Under the pieces are notes generated by a model. That model did no database searches. It was not told the origin of the DNA and worked only from the letters and a program-made list of their open reading frames with translations. DNA of 64,000 nt from Pseudomonadota bacterium (GTDB taxonomy: Bacteria > Pseudomonadota > Gammaproteobacteria > Burkholderiales > Burkholderiaceae_C): the NCBI GenBank assembly GCA_023387335.1, contig JAEWIF010000045.1, positions 101,296 to 165,295 of the forward strand, read 5' to 3'. Shown piece by piece: positions 53,448-62,261 of the stretch (its first letter is position 1; every line of letters starts with the position of its first letter). The position numbers were made by a program, and so were the translations under genes.

Positions 53448-56400
53448 ATGGAAGCAGCTTCCGACGCCTTCCTGCTGAAGCTGAGCGATGCCATGCGGCC
53501 GCTGGCGGACGCCACGGCCATCCAGGCCGAGGTCTGCCGCCTGCTTGGCACGCACCTCCAGGTCGATCGCACCTACTACGCGCACATCGAGGAGGACCGC
53601 GCCCTCGCGCGGGTGGAGCGCGACTTCGTGCGGGGCGATTCGCCTTCGCTGGTCGGCAGCTACCGCTTCGAGGACTTCGGCTGGATCATCCCGCTGCTGC
53701 GGGAAGGCCGCACGGTGGTGGTGGACGACGTCGACCACACCGAGCTGATACCGATCGGCGACCGGCCGGCGATGACTTCGATCCGGATCCTTTCCCACAT
53801 CTCCGTGCCGGTGGTCAAGCGCGGTGCCCTGGTCGGCTCGCTCTCCGTCACCGAGCCGCTGCCGCGCGCCTGGACCCCCGGCGAGATCCGCATCGTGCAA
53901 CTGACCGCCGAGCGGCTGTGGTCGGCCATCGTGCGGGCGCGCGCCGAGACCGCCCTGCGCCAGTCCGAGGAGCGCTACCGCCTGCTGTTCGACTCCATGG
54001 GCCAGGGCTACATCGACGCCGAACTGGTGCGCGACGCCTCCGGCCGCGCTATCGACTATCGCCTGCTGGAGGTGAACGCCGCCTTCGAGCGCCTGACCGG
54101 CGTGGCGGTGACGCAGGCGCGCGGCCGCACGGCGCGCGAGGCGATCCCGCAGCTGGAGGACTGGTGGGTGGAGAACTGCGCGCGCGTGGTCGCCCAGGGC
54201 TATCCCGAGCGCATCGAGCACGAGGTGGCCTCGCTCGGCCGCTGGTACGAGGCCCACATCTATCCGCGCGGCGGCGATCGCTTCAACGCGCTGTACGAGG
54301 AGATCACCGAGCGCAAGATCGCCGAGCAGCGCCTGCGCTCCAGCGAGGAGCGCCACGGCTTCCTGCTGCGGCTGAACGACGCGCTGCGCGGGCTGGCGAG
54401 CCCCGCCGACATCCAGGCTGCCGCCGCCCGCATGCTGGGCGGGCAGCTGGGCGTGTCCTCGGTCGGCTACTGCGAGGTGGAGGCCGACGAGGACACCTAT
54501 GTGGCCGGCGGCGAGTACGGCGACGGCCGCATGCCCAGCCTGGCCGGCTGGCGTTCGCGCATCTCGGACCACGGCCCCGGCTTCGGCCCGCCGATGCGGG
54601 CGGGCAGGATCGTGGCGACGTCCGACGTGCGCCGGGACCCCAAGGCCCATCCCGGCGGCTCGCCCGACGCCGCGGCGCGCTCCATCGTCTCGGGCGCCGG
54701 CGTGCCCCTGCTCAAGGACGGCCGGCTGGTCGCGTTCTTCTACCTGAGCCATCCCGAGCCGCACGAGTGGACCGACGAGGAGCTGGCCGTGATGCGCGAC
54801 GTGGCCGAGCGCACCTGGGCCGCGGTCGAGCGCTCGCGCGCCGAGGACGCGCTGCGGCTCAGCGAGGAGAAATACCGCTCGCTGTTCCAGACCATGGGCC
54901 TGGGCTACGCCGAATGCGAGGTGGTGCGCGGCCCCGACGGCGCGGCGGTCGACTACCGGCTTGTCGAGCTGAACCCGGCCTTCGAGCGCCTGTTCGGCAT
55001 GCCGCCCGAGCAGGCCCGCGGCCGCCTGGGCAGCGAGGTCGTGCCCGGCAGCCGGCCCAGCTGGGTCGGCAAGTTCGACCTGATGGTGAAGGACGGCCGG
55101 CCGCGCCGCATCGAGCACGAGATCGAGACGCTCGGCCGCTGGCTGCTGGTGTACCTGTACCCGACACGCGGCGACCGCTTCGCCGTGCTGTACGAGGACA
55201 TCACCGAGAGCCGCAGCGCGCAGGCCGCGCTGCAGGTGCGCGAGGCGCAGCAGGCCTTCCTGGTGCGGCTGAACGACGCGCTGCGGCCGCTGGTGGACCC
55301 GTCGGCCATCCAGTCCACGGCCTCGCGCCTGCTGTGCGAGCACCTGCAGGCCGATCGCGCGATGTACGCCGACGTGGAGGGCACCGCCGGCGGCGAGATG
55401 GGCACCGTGCGCGGCCAGTACGTGCGGCGCGGCGAGCCCTTCCCGCCGCGCTTCGCCTACTGGGCCTTCGGCGAGCGCGAGCTCCTGCGCCAGCGCCGCG
55501 GCGAGACCACCGTCGTCGCCGACGTCCTGGCCGACCCCGACTTCGGCGAGCGCGAACGCGCGGCCTGGGCCAGCGCCGGCATGCGGTCGCTGGTGGTGGC
55601 GGCCCTGGTCAAGGGCGGGCGCCTGGTCGCCGGCTTCGGCGTGCAGACTTCCCGGCCGCGCGACTGGCACCCCGACGAGGCGGCGGTGGTGCGCGAGACC
55701 GCCGAACGCACCTGGGACGCCACCGAGCGTGCCCGCGCCGAGGAGGCGCTGCGCGAAGCCGGCCGCCGCAAGGACGAATTCCTCGCCACGCTGGCGCACG
55801 AGCTGCGCAACCCGCTGGCGCCGCTGCGCAACGGCCTCGAGCTGCTGCAGGCGGGCGGCGCCGCGAGCGACGTCGCGCCGATGGCGCTGGCGATGATGGA
55901 CCGCCAGCTCGGACACCTGGTGCGGCTGGTGGACGACCTGCTCGACGTGGCCCGCATCAGCGCCGGCAAGATCGGCCTGCGCCGCCGGCCGCTTCCGCTG
56001 GCCGAGGTGATCGCGCGCAGCGTGGAGGCGTCGCGCGCGGTGCTGCAGCAGCACGGGCACGAGCTGCACGTGGAAGCGGGCGGCGCCGACCTGGTGGTCG
56101 ATGCCGACCTCGACCGGCTGGTGCAGGTGTTCTCCAACCTGCTGGCCAACGCGGCCAAGTACACCGACCGCGGCGGCTGCATCCGCGTGAAGGCGCGGCG
56201 CGAAGGCGACCAGGCCGTGGTCGAGGTGAACGACACCGGCATCGGCATCCCGCGGGAAGAGCTGTCGCGCGTGTTCGACCTGTTCTCGCAGGTGCGCATG
56301 CACCAGGGCCGCGCCCAGGGCGGGCTGGGCATCGGCCTGGCGCTCACCCAGAAGCTGGTGCACCTGCACGGCGGCGGCATCGAGGCGGAGAGCGCCGGCA

Positions 56401-56858
56401 CCGGCCAGGGCAGCACCTTCCGCGTGCGGCTGCCGCTGGCCGCGGCGACGCTCCCCGCCGCGCCCGAGCCGCGTCCCGCCGAGAAGACCGACCTGCCGCG
56501 CCGGCCGCGCCGGGTGCTGGTGGTGGACGACAACGTGGACGCCGCCGTCTCGCTGGCCGCGCTGCTGCGGCGCGAGGGCCACGAGGTGGCGGTCGGCCAC
56601 GACGGCTGGCAGGCGCTGGCGGAGGTGCCGCGCTTCCGGCCCGACGTGGTCATCCTCGACCTGGGCATGCCGGGCCTGGACGGCATCGAGGCGGCGCGCC
56701 GCCTGCGCGACATGCCGGAAGGCCGCGAGCTGCGCCTGGTGGCGCTCACCGGCTGGGGCCAGGCCACCGACCAGCAGCGCACGCGCGAGGCCGGATTCGA
56801 CCGGCACCTGGTCAAGCCGGCCGAGCGTGAAGAAGTGCTGCGGGCGCTGGGGGCCTGA
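53448..56858 (+). CDS. Hybrid sensor histidine kinase with three GAF and two PAS domains
   Basis: The 1136-residue cytoplasmic protein shows an alternating tandem array: GAF1 (from about 8), PAS1 (173), GAF2 (305), PAS2 (472), GAF3 (604). Repeat openings FLLKLSDAMRPL, FLLRLNDALRGL and FLVRLNDALRPL show that modules were duplicated. Then come HisKA FLATLAHELRNPLAPL (His784), an HATPase with NLLANAAKYTDRGG and GLGIGLALTQKLVHLHGG, and a receiver (VLVVDDNVDAA; Asp1071 in VVILDLGMPGLDG). There is no membrane helix. Start 53448 has AGGATC upstream; an ATG at 53397 is the alternative. Ligands are unknown. Confidence 0.92.
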   Translation: MEAASDAFLLKLSDAMRPLADATAIQAEVCRLLGTHLQVDRTYYAHIEEDRALARVERDFVRGDSPSLVGSYRFEDFGWIIPLLREGRTVVVDDVDHTELIPIGDRPAMTSIRILSHISVPVVKRGALVGSLSVTEPLPRAWTPGEIRIVQLTAERLWSAIVRARAETALRQSEERYRLLFDSMGQGYIDAELVRDASGRAIDYRLLEVNAAFERLTGVAVTQARGRTAREAIPQLEDWWVENCARVVAQGYPERIEHEVASLGRWYEAHIYPRGGDRFNALYEEITERKIAEQRLRSSEERHGFLLRLNDALRGLASPADIQAAAARMLGGQLGVSSVGYCEVEADEDTYVAGGEYGDGRMPSLAGWRSRISDHGPGFGPPMRAGRIVATSDVRRDPKAHPGGSPDAAARSIVSGAGVPLLKDGRLVAFFYLSHPEPHEWTDEELAVMRDVAERTWAAVERSRAEDALRLSEEKYRSLFQTMGLGYAECEVVRGPDGAAVDYRLVELNPAFERLFGMPPEQARGRLGSEVVPGSRPSWVGKFDLMVKDGRPRRIEHEIETLGRWLLVYLYPTRGDRFAVLYEDITESRSAQAALQVREAQQAFLVRLNDALRPLVDPSAIQSTASRLLCEHLQADRAMYADVEGTAGGEMGTVRGQYVRRGEPFPPRFAYWAFGERELLRQRRGETTVVADVLADPDFGERERAAWASAGMRSLVVAALVKGGRLVAGFGVQTSRPRDWHPDEAAVVRETAERTWDATERARAEEALREAGRRKDEFLATLAHELRNPLAPLRNGLELLQAGGAASDVAPMALAMMDRQLGHLVRLVDDLLDVARISAGKIGLRRRPLPLAEVIARSVEASRAVLQQHGHELHVEAGGADLVVDADLDRLVQVFSNLLANAAKYTDRGGCIRVKARREGDQAVVEVNDTGIGIPREELSRVFDLFSQVRMHQGRAQGGLGIGLALTQKLVHLHGGGIEAESAGTGQGSTFRVRLPLAAATLPAAPEPRPAEKTDLPRRPRRVLVVDDNVDAAVSLAALLRREGHEVAVGHDGWQALAEVPRFRPDVVILDLGMPGLDGIEAARRLRDMPEGRELRLVALTGWGQATDQQRTREAGFDRHLVKPAEREEVLRALGA

Positions 56859-56900
56859 TCGGCGAAAATCGCGCCTCGAAAAAATCCAGCAGTCCTCGCC

Positions 56901-57128
56901 TTGATCCCGAAAAAACTAGAGCCGGTCCTCTTCTGCCTGATCCTCTCGGCCTGCATGTCCTTCGTGGTCTGCGGCATCTCCACCGTCCGCGCCGTCGGCC
57001 TCGTCCAGGGCTTCCTCGGCACCTGGGTTCGCACCTGGTTGACCGCCTGGCCGTTCGCCTTCCCGACCGCCCTGCTGATGGCGCCCGTGGCGCGCCGCAT
57101 CGTGCGGCGGCTGGTCGCCGCTCACTGA
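56901..57128 (+). CDS. DUF2798 family small membrane protein
   Basis: The 75-residue protein has two membrane helices (VLFCLILSACMSFVVCGIST and WVRTWLTAWPFAFPTALLMAP) and ends in a basic VARRIVRRLV. This is the DUF2798 pattern, including the Ser-Gly-IST and Trp-Pro-Ala/Phe motifs. The start must be TTG at 56901, because no ATG or GTG fits the conserved MIPKK opening. Function is unknown. It lies between the hybrid kinase and the convergent LysR gene. Confidence 0.82.
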   Translation: MIPKKLEPVLFCLILSACMSFVVCGISTVRAVGLVQGFLGTWVRTWLTAWPFAFPTALLMAPVARRIVRRLVAAH

Positions 57129-57129
57129 T

Positions 57130-58074
57130 TCAACCGGCCTCCTTGGCCACTTCGCGAAGGCACCTCACCAGGTGCTGCGTGGTGGCCGTCAGCGCGCGGC
57201 TGCGCGCGAAGATCAGGCCGACCGGCGGCAGTTCCACGCGCACCGGCAGCTTGATCCGCTGCACCAGGCCTTCCGCTTCGAAGTGGCGCGCCACCGAGCC
57301 GGCCATGAAGGCGACGGCCTCGCGGGCGCGCACGAAGGTGACCTGGCCGAGGAAGGACGGCGTCTCCACGACGTCGGCCGGCGGTTCGAGTCCTTCGCGG
57401 TAGAACTGCTGCTCCAGCTTCACCCGCAGCGACGCCCAGGGCGGCGGCAGCACGCAGGGCAGCGGCGCCAGGTCGGCCCAGCGGACCGACCTGCGTTTCG
57501 TGAGCGGATGGCCCGGCTTCACGACCGCGACCATGGTCTCGTCGTACAGCTTCTCCGGCACCAGGTCCGGCGCGGCGTAGCCCGGCTCCAGCCGCCCGAC
57601 GAAGAAGTCCAGCTCGCCCAGGCGAAGCTTGGGCAGCAGGTGGGTGAGATCGCCCTCCTCCACGAGCACCGTGGCACCGGGCGCACGGGCCTTCAGCTTC
57701 TCGACGGCCGGCACCAGCAGCGTGGGCATGGCGACGACCATCGACCCGACGCGCGTGCGGCCCGCCGCGCCGCTTTCCAGCGCGACGATCTCGTCGCGCG
57801 TACGCTCGTATTCGGCCAGCACCGACCGCGCGAAGCGGATCAGCGAGCGGCCGCTGGGCGTGGGCTCGCTGCCGCGCTGGGAGCGCTCGAACAGCTGCAC
57901 GCCCAGCATCTGCTCGACCTCGCTGAGCATCTTGGAGACGGCCGGCTGCGTGACCGAGAGGAACTCCGCCGTGCGGCCCACGTGGCGGAACTCGTCGAGC
58001 GCGACGATGAGCTGCAGGTGCCGCAGCTTGATGTTGGAGCGCAGGGCGCGGTCGATGCGGGCCATGGTCGCCAT
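57130..58074 (-). CDS. LysR family regulator (GbpR-like)
   Basis: The 314-residue protein has the N-terminal LysR HTH (IKLRHLQLIVALDEFRHVGRTAEFLSVTQPAVSKMLSEVEQMLGVQLFERSQRG, residues 12-66) and a C-terminal effector domain. RTRVGSMVVAMPTLL and LTHLLPKLRLGELDFFVGRLE match the GbpR type, which responds to sugars or sugar acids. Starts at 58074 or 58065 are preferred, because the next ATG lies within a palindromic operator candidate. It is divergent from the Bug/UxaA operon and should control it. Confidence 0.9.
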   Translation of the reverse strand: MATMARIDRALRSNIKLRHLQLIVALDEFRHVGRTAEFLSVTQPAVSKMLSEVEQMLGVQLFERSQRGSEPTPSGRSLIRFARSVLAEYERTRDEIVALESGAAGRTRVGSMVVAMPTLLVPAVEKLKARAPGATVLVEEGDLTHLLPKLRLGELDFFVGRLEPGYAAPDLVPEKLYDETMVAVVKPGHPLTKRRSVRWADLAPLPCVLPPPWASLRVKLEQQFYREGLEPPADVVETPSFLGQVTFVRAREAVAFMAGSVARHFEAEGLVQRIKLPVRVELPPVGLIFARSRALTATTQHLVRCLREVAKEAG

Positions 58075-58086
58075 GGTACCGGGCTC

Positions 58087-58136
58087 CATAACCGGCACTT
58101 CATGAAGCGATTCCGATTCGCCATTTGCCGGTTATG
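58087..58136. promoter_or_regulatory. Candidate LysR operator between regulator and sugar-acid operon
   Basis: CATAACCGGC (58087-58096) and GCCGGTTATG (58127-58136) are perfect 10-bp inverted copies 30 nt apart. Between them lies a further 10-bp palindrome CTTCATGAAG (58098-58107). The set fits a LysR tetramer bridging two sites in a divergent promoter. The arrangement is seen directly; the binding protein is inferred. Confidence 0.6.
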
Positions 58137-58213
58137 AAGCCGCCGCCAACAATCGGACGCAGTCCCGAAGGCACCAGGGACACATCCATCCATTGCAAGC
58201 ACGCGAGGAAGAC

Positions 58214-59212
58214 ATGCACCAGAACACCAAACTCCAGCGCCGCGACCTGCTGCTCGGCTCCGCCGCCGGCGCGGCCGGCCTGCTGCTGCCCAGCTGGGCA
58301 CGCGCCGCCGACGAGTACCCCGTCCGCCCGATCACCTTCGTCTGCCCCTGGCCCGCGGGCGGCACCGCCGACCAGTCGATGCGCGCGATCTGCCAGGTCG
58401 CCTCCAAGGTGCTCGGCCAGTCGATCGCGGTCGAGAACCGCGCCGGCGCCGCCGGCATGATCGGCGCGCAGTACCTCTCCACCGCGCGTCCGGACGGCTA
58501 CGTGATCGGCCAGATCCCGATCTCGGTCACCCGCTTCTCGCAGATCGGCACGCTGAAGGCCGACCCGCGCAAGGACTTCACCTACCTCGCGCGCACCAAC
58601 GGCCAGACCTTCGGCATCGCCGTTCTGCCGGATTCGAAGTTCAAGACGCTCAAGGACATGGTGGCCTTCGCCAAGGCCAACCCCGGCAAGGTGACGTACG
58701 CGCACGCCGGCGTCGGCGGCGCCACCCACGTGGGCATGGAGGAATTCGCCCTGGCCGCAGGCATCGAGCTGAACGCCATCGCCTACAAGGGCGGCTCGGC
58801 GGCGCTGCAGGACACGCTGGGCGGCCAGGTCGACATGCTGGCCGATTCCAGCTCGTGGGCGCCCCACGTCGAAGGCGGCAAGCTGCGCCTGCTGGCCACC
58901 TGGGGCGAGAAGCGCACCCCGCGCTTCAAGGACACGCCCACGCTCAAGGAGCTGGGCTACAACGTGGTGGTGGACGCCCCCAACGGCATCGGCGCGCCCA
59001 AGGGCCTGCCGCCCGAGGTGGAGAAGAAGCTGCGCGACGCTTTCCGCACCGCGATCAACAGCGAGGAGTTCAAGACGGTGGCGGCCCGCATCGACTCGCC
59101 CGTGATGTACCTGGACGGACCCGACTACCAGAAGTACGTCATGACCGTTTACGACCGCGAGACCCAGCTGATCCAGCGCCTGAAGCTCAAGGAACTGATG
59201 GAGAAGGGCTGA
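58214..59212 (+). CDS. Bug-family tripartite tricarboxylate-type substrate-binding protein
   Basis: The 332-residue protein has a twin-arginine-like signal (QRRDLLLGSAAGAAGLLLPSWARA) and the Bug fold: YPVRPITFVCPWPAGGTADQSMRAI and VENRAGAAGMIGAQYLSTARPDGYVIG. These carry the two water-mediated carboxylate-binding loops. GAGGAA precedes the ATG. There are no TctA/TctB permease genes beside it, a common state for Bug proteins in this group. Linkage to sugar-acid genes suggests an aldarate or related acid as ligand. Confidence 0.9.
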   Translation: MHQNTKLQRRDLLLGSAAGAAGLLLPSWARAADEYPVRPITFVCPWPAGGTADQSMRAICQVASKVLGQSIAVENRAGAAGMIGAQYLSTARPDGYVIGQIPISVTRFSQIGTLKADPRKDFTYLARTNGQTFGIAVLPDSKFKTLKDMVAFAKANPGKVTYAHAGVGGATHVGMEEFALAAGIELNAIAYKGGSAALQDTLGGQVDMLADSSSWAPHVEGGKLRLLATWGEKRTPRFKDTPTLKELGYNVVVDAPNGIGAPKGLPPEVEKKLRDAFRTAINSEEFKTVAARIDSPVMYLDGPDYQKYVMTVYDRETQLIQRLKLKELMEKG

Positions 59213-59237
59213 TCCCCTTTTTCACGGGAACGAGACC

Positions 59238-60761
59238 ATGAGCACCAGCCCGCTGATCCGCCTGCATCCGAACGACAACGTGCTGGTGGCCAAGACCCCG
59301 CTCGCGCTGGGCGACCTGCTGCCCGAGGTGGGCGCGCGCCTGCGCGGCCAGGTGCCCGCCGGCCACAAGGTGGCGGCGCGCGCCATCGCCAAGGGCGAGC
59401 CGGTGCGCAAGTACGACGCCGTCATCGGCGTGGCGGCCCGCGACATCGAGCCGGGCGACTACGTGCATTCGCACAACCTGGCCCTGGTGGATTTCGAGCG
59501 CGATCCCGGCTTCGGGCTCGACGTCAAGCCCGTGGACTTCCTGCCGCCCGAGCAGCAGGCCCGGTTCATGGGCTACGTGCGGCCGGACGGCCGCGTGGGC
59601 ACGCGCAACTTCATCGGCATCCTGTCGTCGGTGAACTGCTCGGGCACGGTGATCCGAAAGATCGCCGCGCACTTCACGCCCGAGCGGCTGAAGGACTTCC
59701 CGAACGTCGACGGCGTCGCCGCCTTCGTGCAGACCACCGGCTGCGGCATGTCCTCGCCCAGCCCGCACTTCGACCTGCTGCGCCGCACGCTGGCCGGCTA
59801 CGCGCGCCATCCCAACATGGCCGGCGTGCTGGTCGTGGGCCTGGGCTGCGAGCGCAACCAGGTCGCCGAGCTGGTCGCCTCGCAGGGCCTGGAGCGCGGT
59901 CCGCTGCTGCAGACGCTGGTGATGCAGGAAGTCGGCGGCACGCAGGAGACCATCGAGGCCGGCATCCGCGCCATCGAGGCCATGCTGCCGCACGCCAACG
60001 CGTGCAAGCGCGAGAGCGTGTCCGCGCGCCACATCAAGATCGGCCTGGAGTGCGGCGGCTCGGACGGCTTTTCCGGCATCACCGCCAACCCCGCGCTGGG
60101 CGCCGCGATGGACATCCTGGTGCGCCACGGCGGCACGGCCATCCTTTCCGAGACGCCCGAGATCCACGGCGTGGAGTACATGCTCACCCGCCGCGCGGTC
60201 TCGCCCGAGGTCGGGCAGAAGCTGCTCGACCGGCTGGCGTGGTGGGAGGAATACACGCGCGGGCACAACGGCCAGTTCAACGGCGTGGTGGGCCCGGGCA
60301 ACCAGGCCGGCGGCCTGGCCAACATCTTCGAGAAGTCGCTGGGCTCGGCCATGAAGGCCGGTACCACGCCGCTGCGCGCGGTGTACGAGTACGCGGAGCC
60401 GATCGAGGAGAACGGCTTCGTGTTCATGGACTCGCCGGGCTACGACCCGGTGGCCGCCACCGGCCAGATCGCCAGCGGCGCCAACCTGATCTGCTTCACC
60501 ACCGGCCGCGGCTCGATGTTCGGCTCCAAGCCGGCGCCGACCATCAAGCTGGCCAGCAACTCGCCCATGTACAAGCGCCTCTCGGGCGACATGGACGTCA
60601 ACTGCGGCGCCATCCTCGACGGCGAGGTGGACGTGCCGCAGATGGGCCAGCGCATCTTCGAAGCCATCCTGCGGCACGCCTCGGGCGAGCCGACCAAGAG
60701 CGAACTGCTCGGCCTGGGCGACGAGGAATTCGTGCCCTGGCACCTGGGCATCGTCAGCTGA
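59238..60761 (+). CDS. UxaA/GarD family altronate or galactarate dehydratase
   Basis: The 507-residue protein has an N-terminal SAF domain (LIRLHPNDNVLVAKTPLALG, then DYVHSHNLALVDF) fused to the UxaA C-terminal domain: GYVRPDGRVGTRNFIGILSSVNCSGTVIRKI, FVQTTGCGMSS, VVGLGCERNQV and LECGGSDGFSGITANPALG. These match altronate/galactarate dehydratases, which are iron-dependent and remove water from the acid. Galactarate or altronate cannot be separated with confidence, but the aldolase two genes downstream favours an aldarate. It lies 25 nt after the Bug gene. Confidence 0.88.
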   Translation: MSTSPLIRLHPNDNVLVAKTPLALGDLLPEVGARLRGQVPAGHKVAARAIAKGEPVRKYDAVIGVAARDIEPGDYVHSHNLALVDFERDPGFGLDVKPVDFLPPEQQARFMGYVRPDGRVGTRNFIGILSSVNCSGTVIRKIAAHFTPERLKDFPNVDGVAAFVQTTGCGMSSPSPHFDLLRRTLAGYARHPNMAGVLVVGLGCERNQVAELVASQGLERGPLLQTLVMQEVGGTQETIEAGIRAIEAMLPHANACKRESVSARHIKIGLECGGSDGFSGITANPALGAAMDILVRHGGTAILSETPEIHGVEYMLTRRAVSPEVGQKLLDRLAWWEEYTRGHNGQFNGVVGPGNQAGGLANIFEKSLGSAMKAGTTPLRAVYEYAEPIEENGFVFMDSPGYDPVAATGQIASGANLICFTTGRGSMFGSKPAPTIKLASNSPMYKRLSGDMDVNCGAILDGEVDVPQMGQRIFEAILRHASGEPTKSELLGLGDEEFVPWHLGIVS

Positions 60762-60776
60762 TCCCTTCCGCTTCCC

Positions 60777-62261
60777 ATGCTTGACACCTTGTCGCGCGGC
60801 GAACTGCTGCGCACGCACAACTTCATCGACGGCCAATGGCAGCCCGCCGCCTCCGGCGCCGAACTGCCCGTCACCGATCCCGCGACCCTGGAGGCCATCG
60901 CCCGCGTGCCCGACAGCACGCAGGTCGATGCGCGCCGGGCCGTGGACGCCGCGGCCGCCGCCTTTCCCGCATGGCGCGCCCTCACCGGCCGCGAACGCGC
61001 CCAGCTGCTCAAGCGCTGGAACGCGCTGATCCTGCAGCACCAGGACGACCTGGCGAAGATCGTCTCGTCGGAACAGGGCAAGCCGCTGGCCGAAGCGCGC
61101 GGCGAAGTGCTCTACGGTGCTTCCTACGTCGAATGGTTTGCGGAGGAAGCCACGCGCACGCACGGCGACCTGATCCCCGAGCCCGCGCGCGGCAAGAAGC
61201 TGATGGCGGTGAAGGAGCCCGTGGGCGTGGTGGCCGCCATCACGCCCTGGAACTTCCCGCTGGCCATGATCGCCCGCAAGCTCGCGCCCGCGCTGGCCGC
61301 CGGCTGCACCGTGGTCGCCAAGCCCGCCGAAGACACGCCGCTCACCGCCGCCGCGCTGGTGGCGCTGGCGCACGAGGCCGGCCTGCCGCCCGGCACCATC
61401 AACCTGGTGTGCGCCTCGCGCGAGCGCACGCCCGAAGTGGTGGACGTCTGGCTGGCCGATTCGCGCGTGCGCAAGATCACCTTCACCGGCTCGACGCCCG
61501 TGGGCAAGCACCTGGCGCGCGAGTCCGCCGGCACGTTGAAGAAGCTCTCGCTGGAGCTGGGCGGCAACGCGCCCTTCATCGTGTTCGACGACGCCGACCT
61601 CGATGCCGCGGTCGAAGGCCTGATGGTCGCCAAGTTCCGCAACGGCGGCCAGACCTGCGTCTGCCCCAACCGCGTGTACGTGCACCGCGCCGTCGAAGGC
61701 CGCTTCGTCGACAAGCTCGCCGCCCGCGTGGCCGCGCTGCGCGTGGGCCCGGCGACGGACCCGCAGTCGCAGATCGGTCCCATGATCAACGAGCGCGCCG
61801 TCGAGAAGATCGACCGCCACGTGCAGGACGCCGTGGCGAACGGCGCCCGCGTGGTCACCGGCGGCCGCAAGCTCGCCGGCGCCGATGCGCCCGGCCCGGG
61901 CCACTACTACGCGCCCACGGTGCTGGTCGGTGCCACGCTCGCGATGGCGCTGGCGCACGAGGAAACCTTCGGGCCGGTGGTGCCGGTGTTCACCTTCGAC
62001 AGCGAAGAGGAGGCCGTTCGCCTGGCCAACGATACGCCGTTCGGCCTGGCCGCGTACTTCTACTCGCAGGACCCGGCGCGCATCTGGCGCGTGGGCGATG
62101 CGCTGGAGACCGGCATCGTCGGCATCAACGAAGGCGCGCTGGCCGCCGAGGCCGCGCCGTTCGGCGGCGTCAAGGAATCGGGCTACGGCCGCGAAGGTTC
62201 GCGCCACGGCCTGGACGACTATCTCCACGTGAAGTACCTGTGCCAGGGAGGGCTGCGGTAA
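60777..62261 (+). CDS. NAD(P)-dependent aldehyde dehydrogenase (GabD / ketoglutarate-semialdehyde type)
   Basis: The 494-residue enzyme has the ALDH set: PWNFPLAMIARKLAPALAAGC, the cofactor motif FTGSTPVGK, general base Glu260 in LELGGNAPFIV and nucleophile Cys294 in GGQTCVCPNR. ARGKKLMAVKEPVGVVAAITPWNFP places it in the succinate-semialdehyde/ketoglutarate-semialdehyde group. In a hexarate operon the second role, or oxidation of tartronate semialdehyde from the aldolase, is plausible. It is 15 nt after the dehydratase and ends directly at the aldolase ATG (TAAATG). Confidence 0.92.
   Translation: MLDTLSRGELLRTHNFIDGQWQPAASGAELPVTDPATLEAIARVPDSTQVDARRAVDAAAAAFPAWRALTGRERAQLLKRWNALILQHQDDLAKIVSSEQGKPLAEARGEVLYGASYVEWFAEEATRTHGDLIPEPARGKKLMAVKEPVGVVAAITPWNFPLAMIARKLAPALAAGCTVVAKPAEDTPLTAAALVALAHEAGLPPGTINLVCASRERTPEVVDVWLADSRVRKITFTGSTPVGKHLARESAGTLKKLSLELGGNAPFIVFDDADLDAAVEGLMVAKFRNGGQTCVCPNRVYVHRAVEGRFVDKLAARVAALRVGPATDPQSQIGPMINERAVEKIDRHVQDAVANGARVVTGGRKLAGADAPGPGHYYAPTVLVGATLAMALAHEETFGPVVPVFTFDSEEEAVRLANDTPFGLAAYFYSQDPARIWRVGDALETGIVGINEGALAAEAAPFGGVKESGYGREGSRHGLDDYLHVKYLCQGGLR

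Noticed and set aside
53406..56807. Long minus-strand frame opposite the hybrid kinase
   Set aside because: It is the antisense shadow of a gene with intact kinase motifs, and has no recognisable domain or ribosome-binding site.
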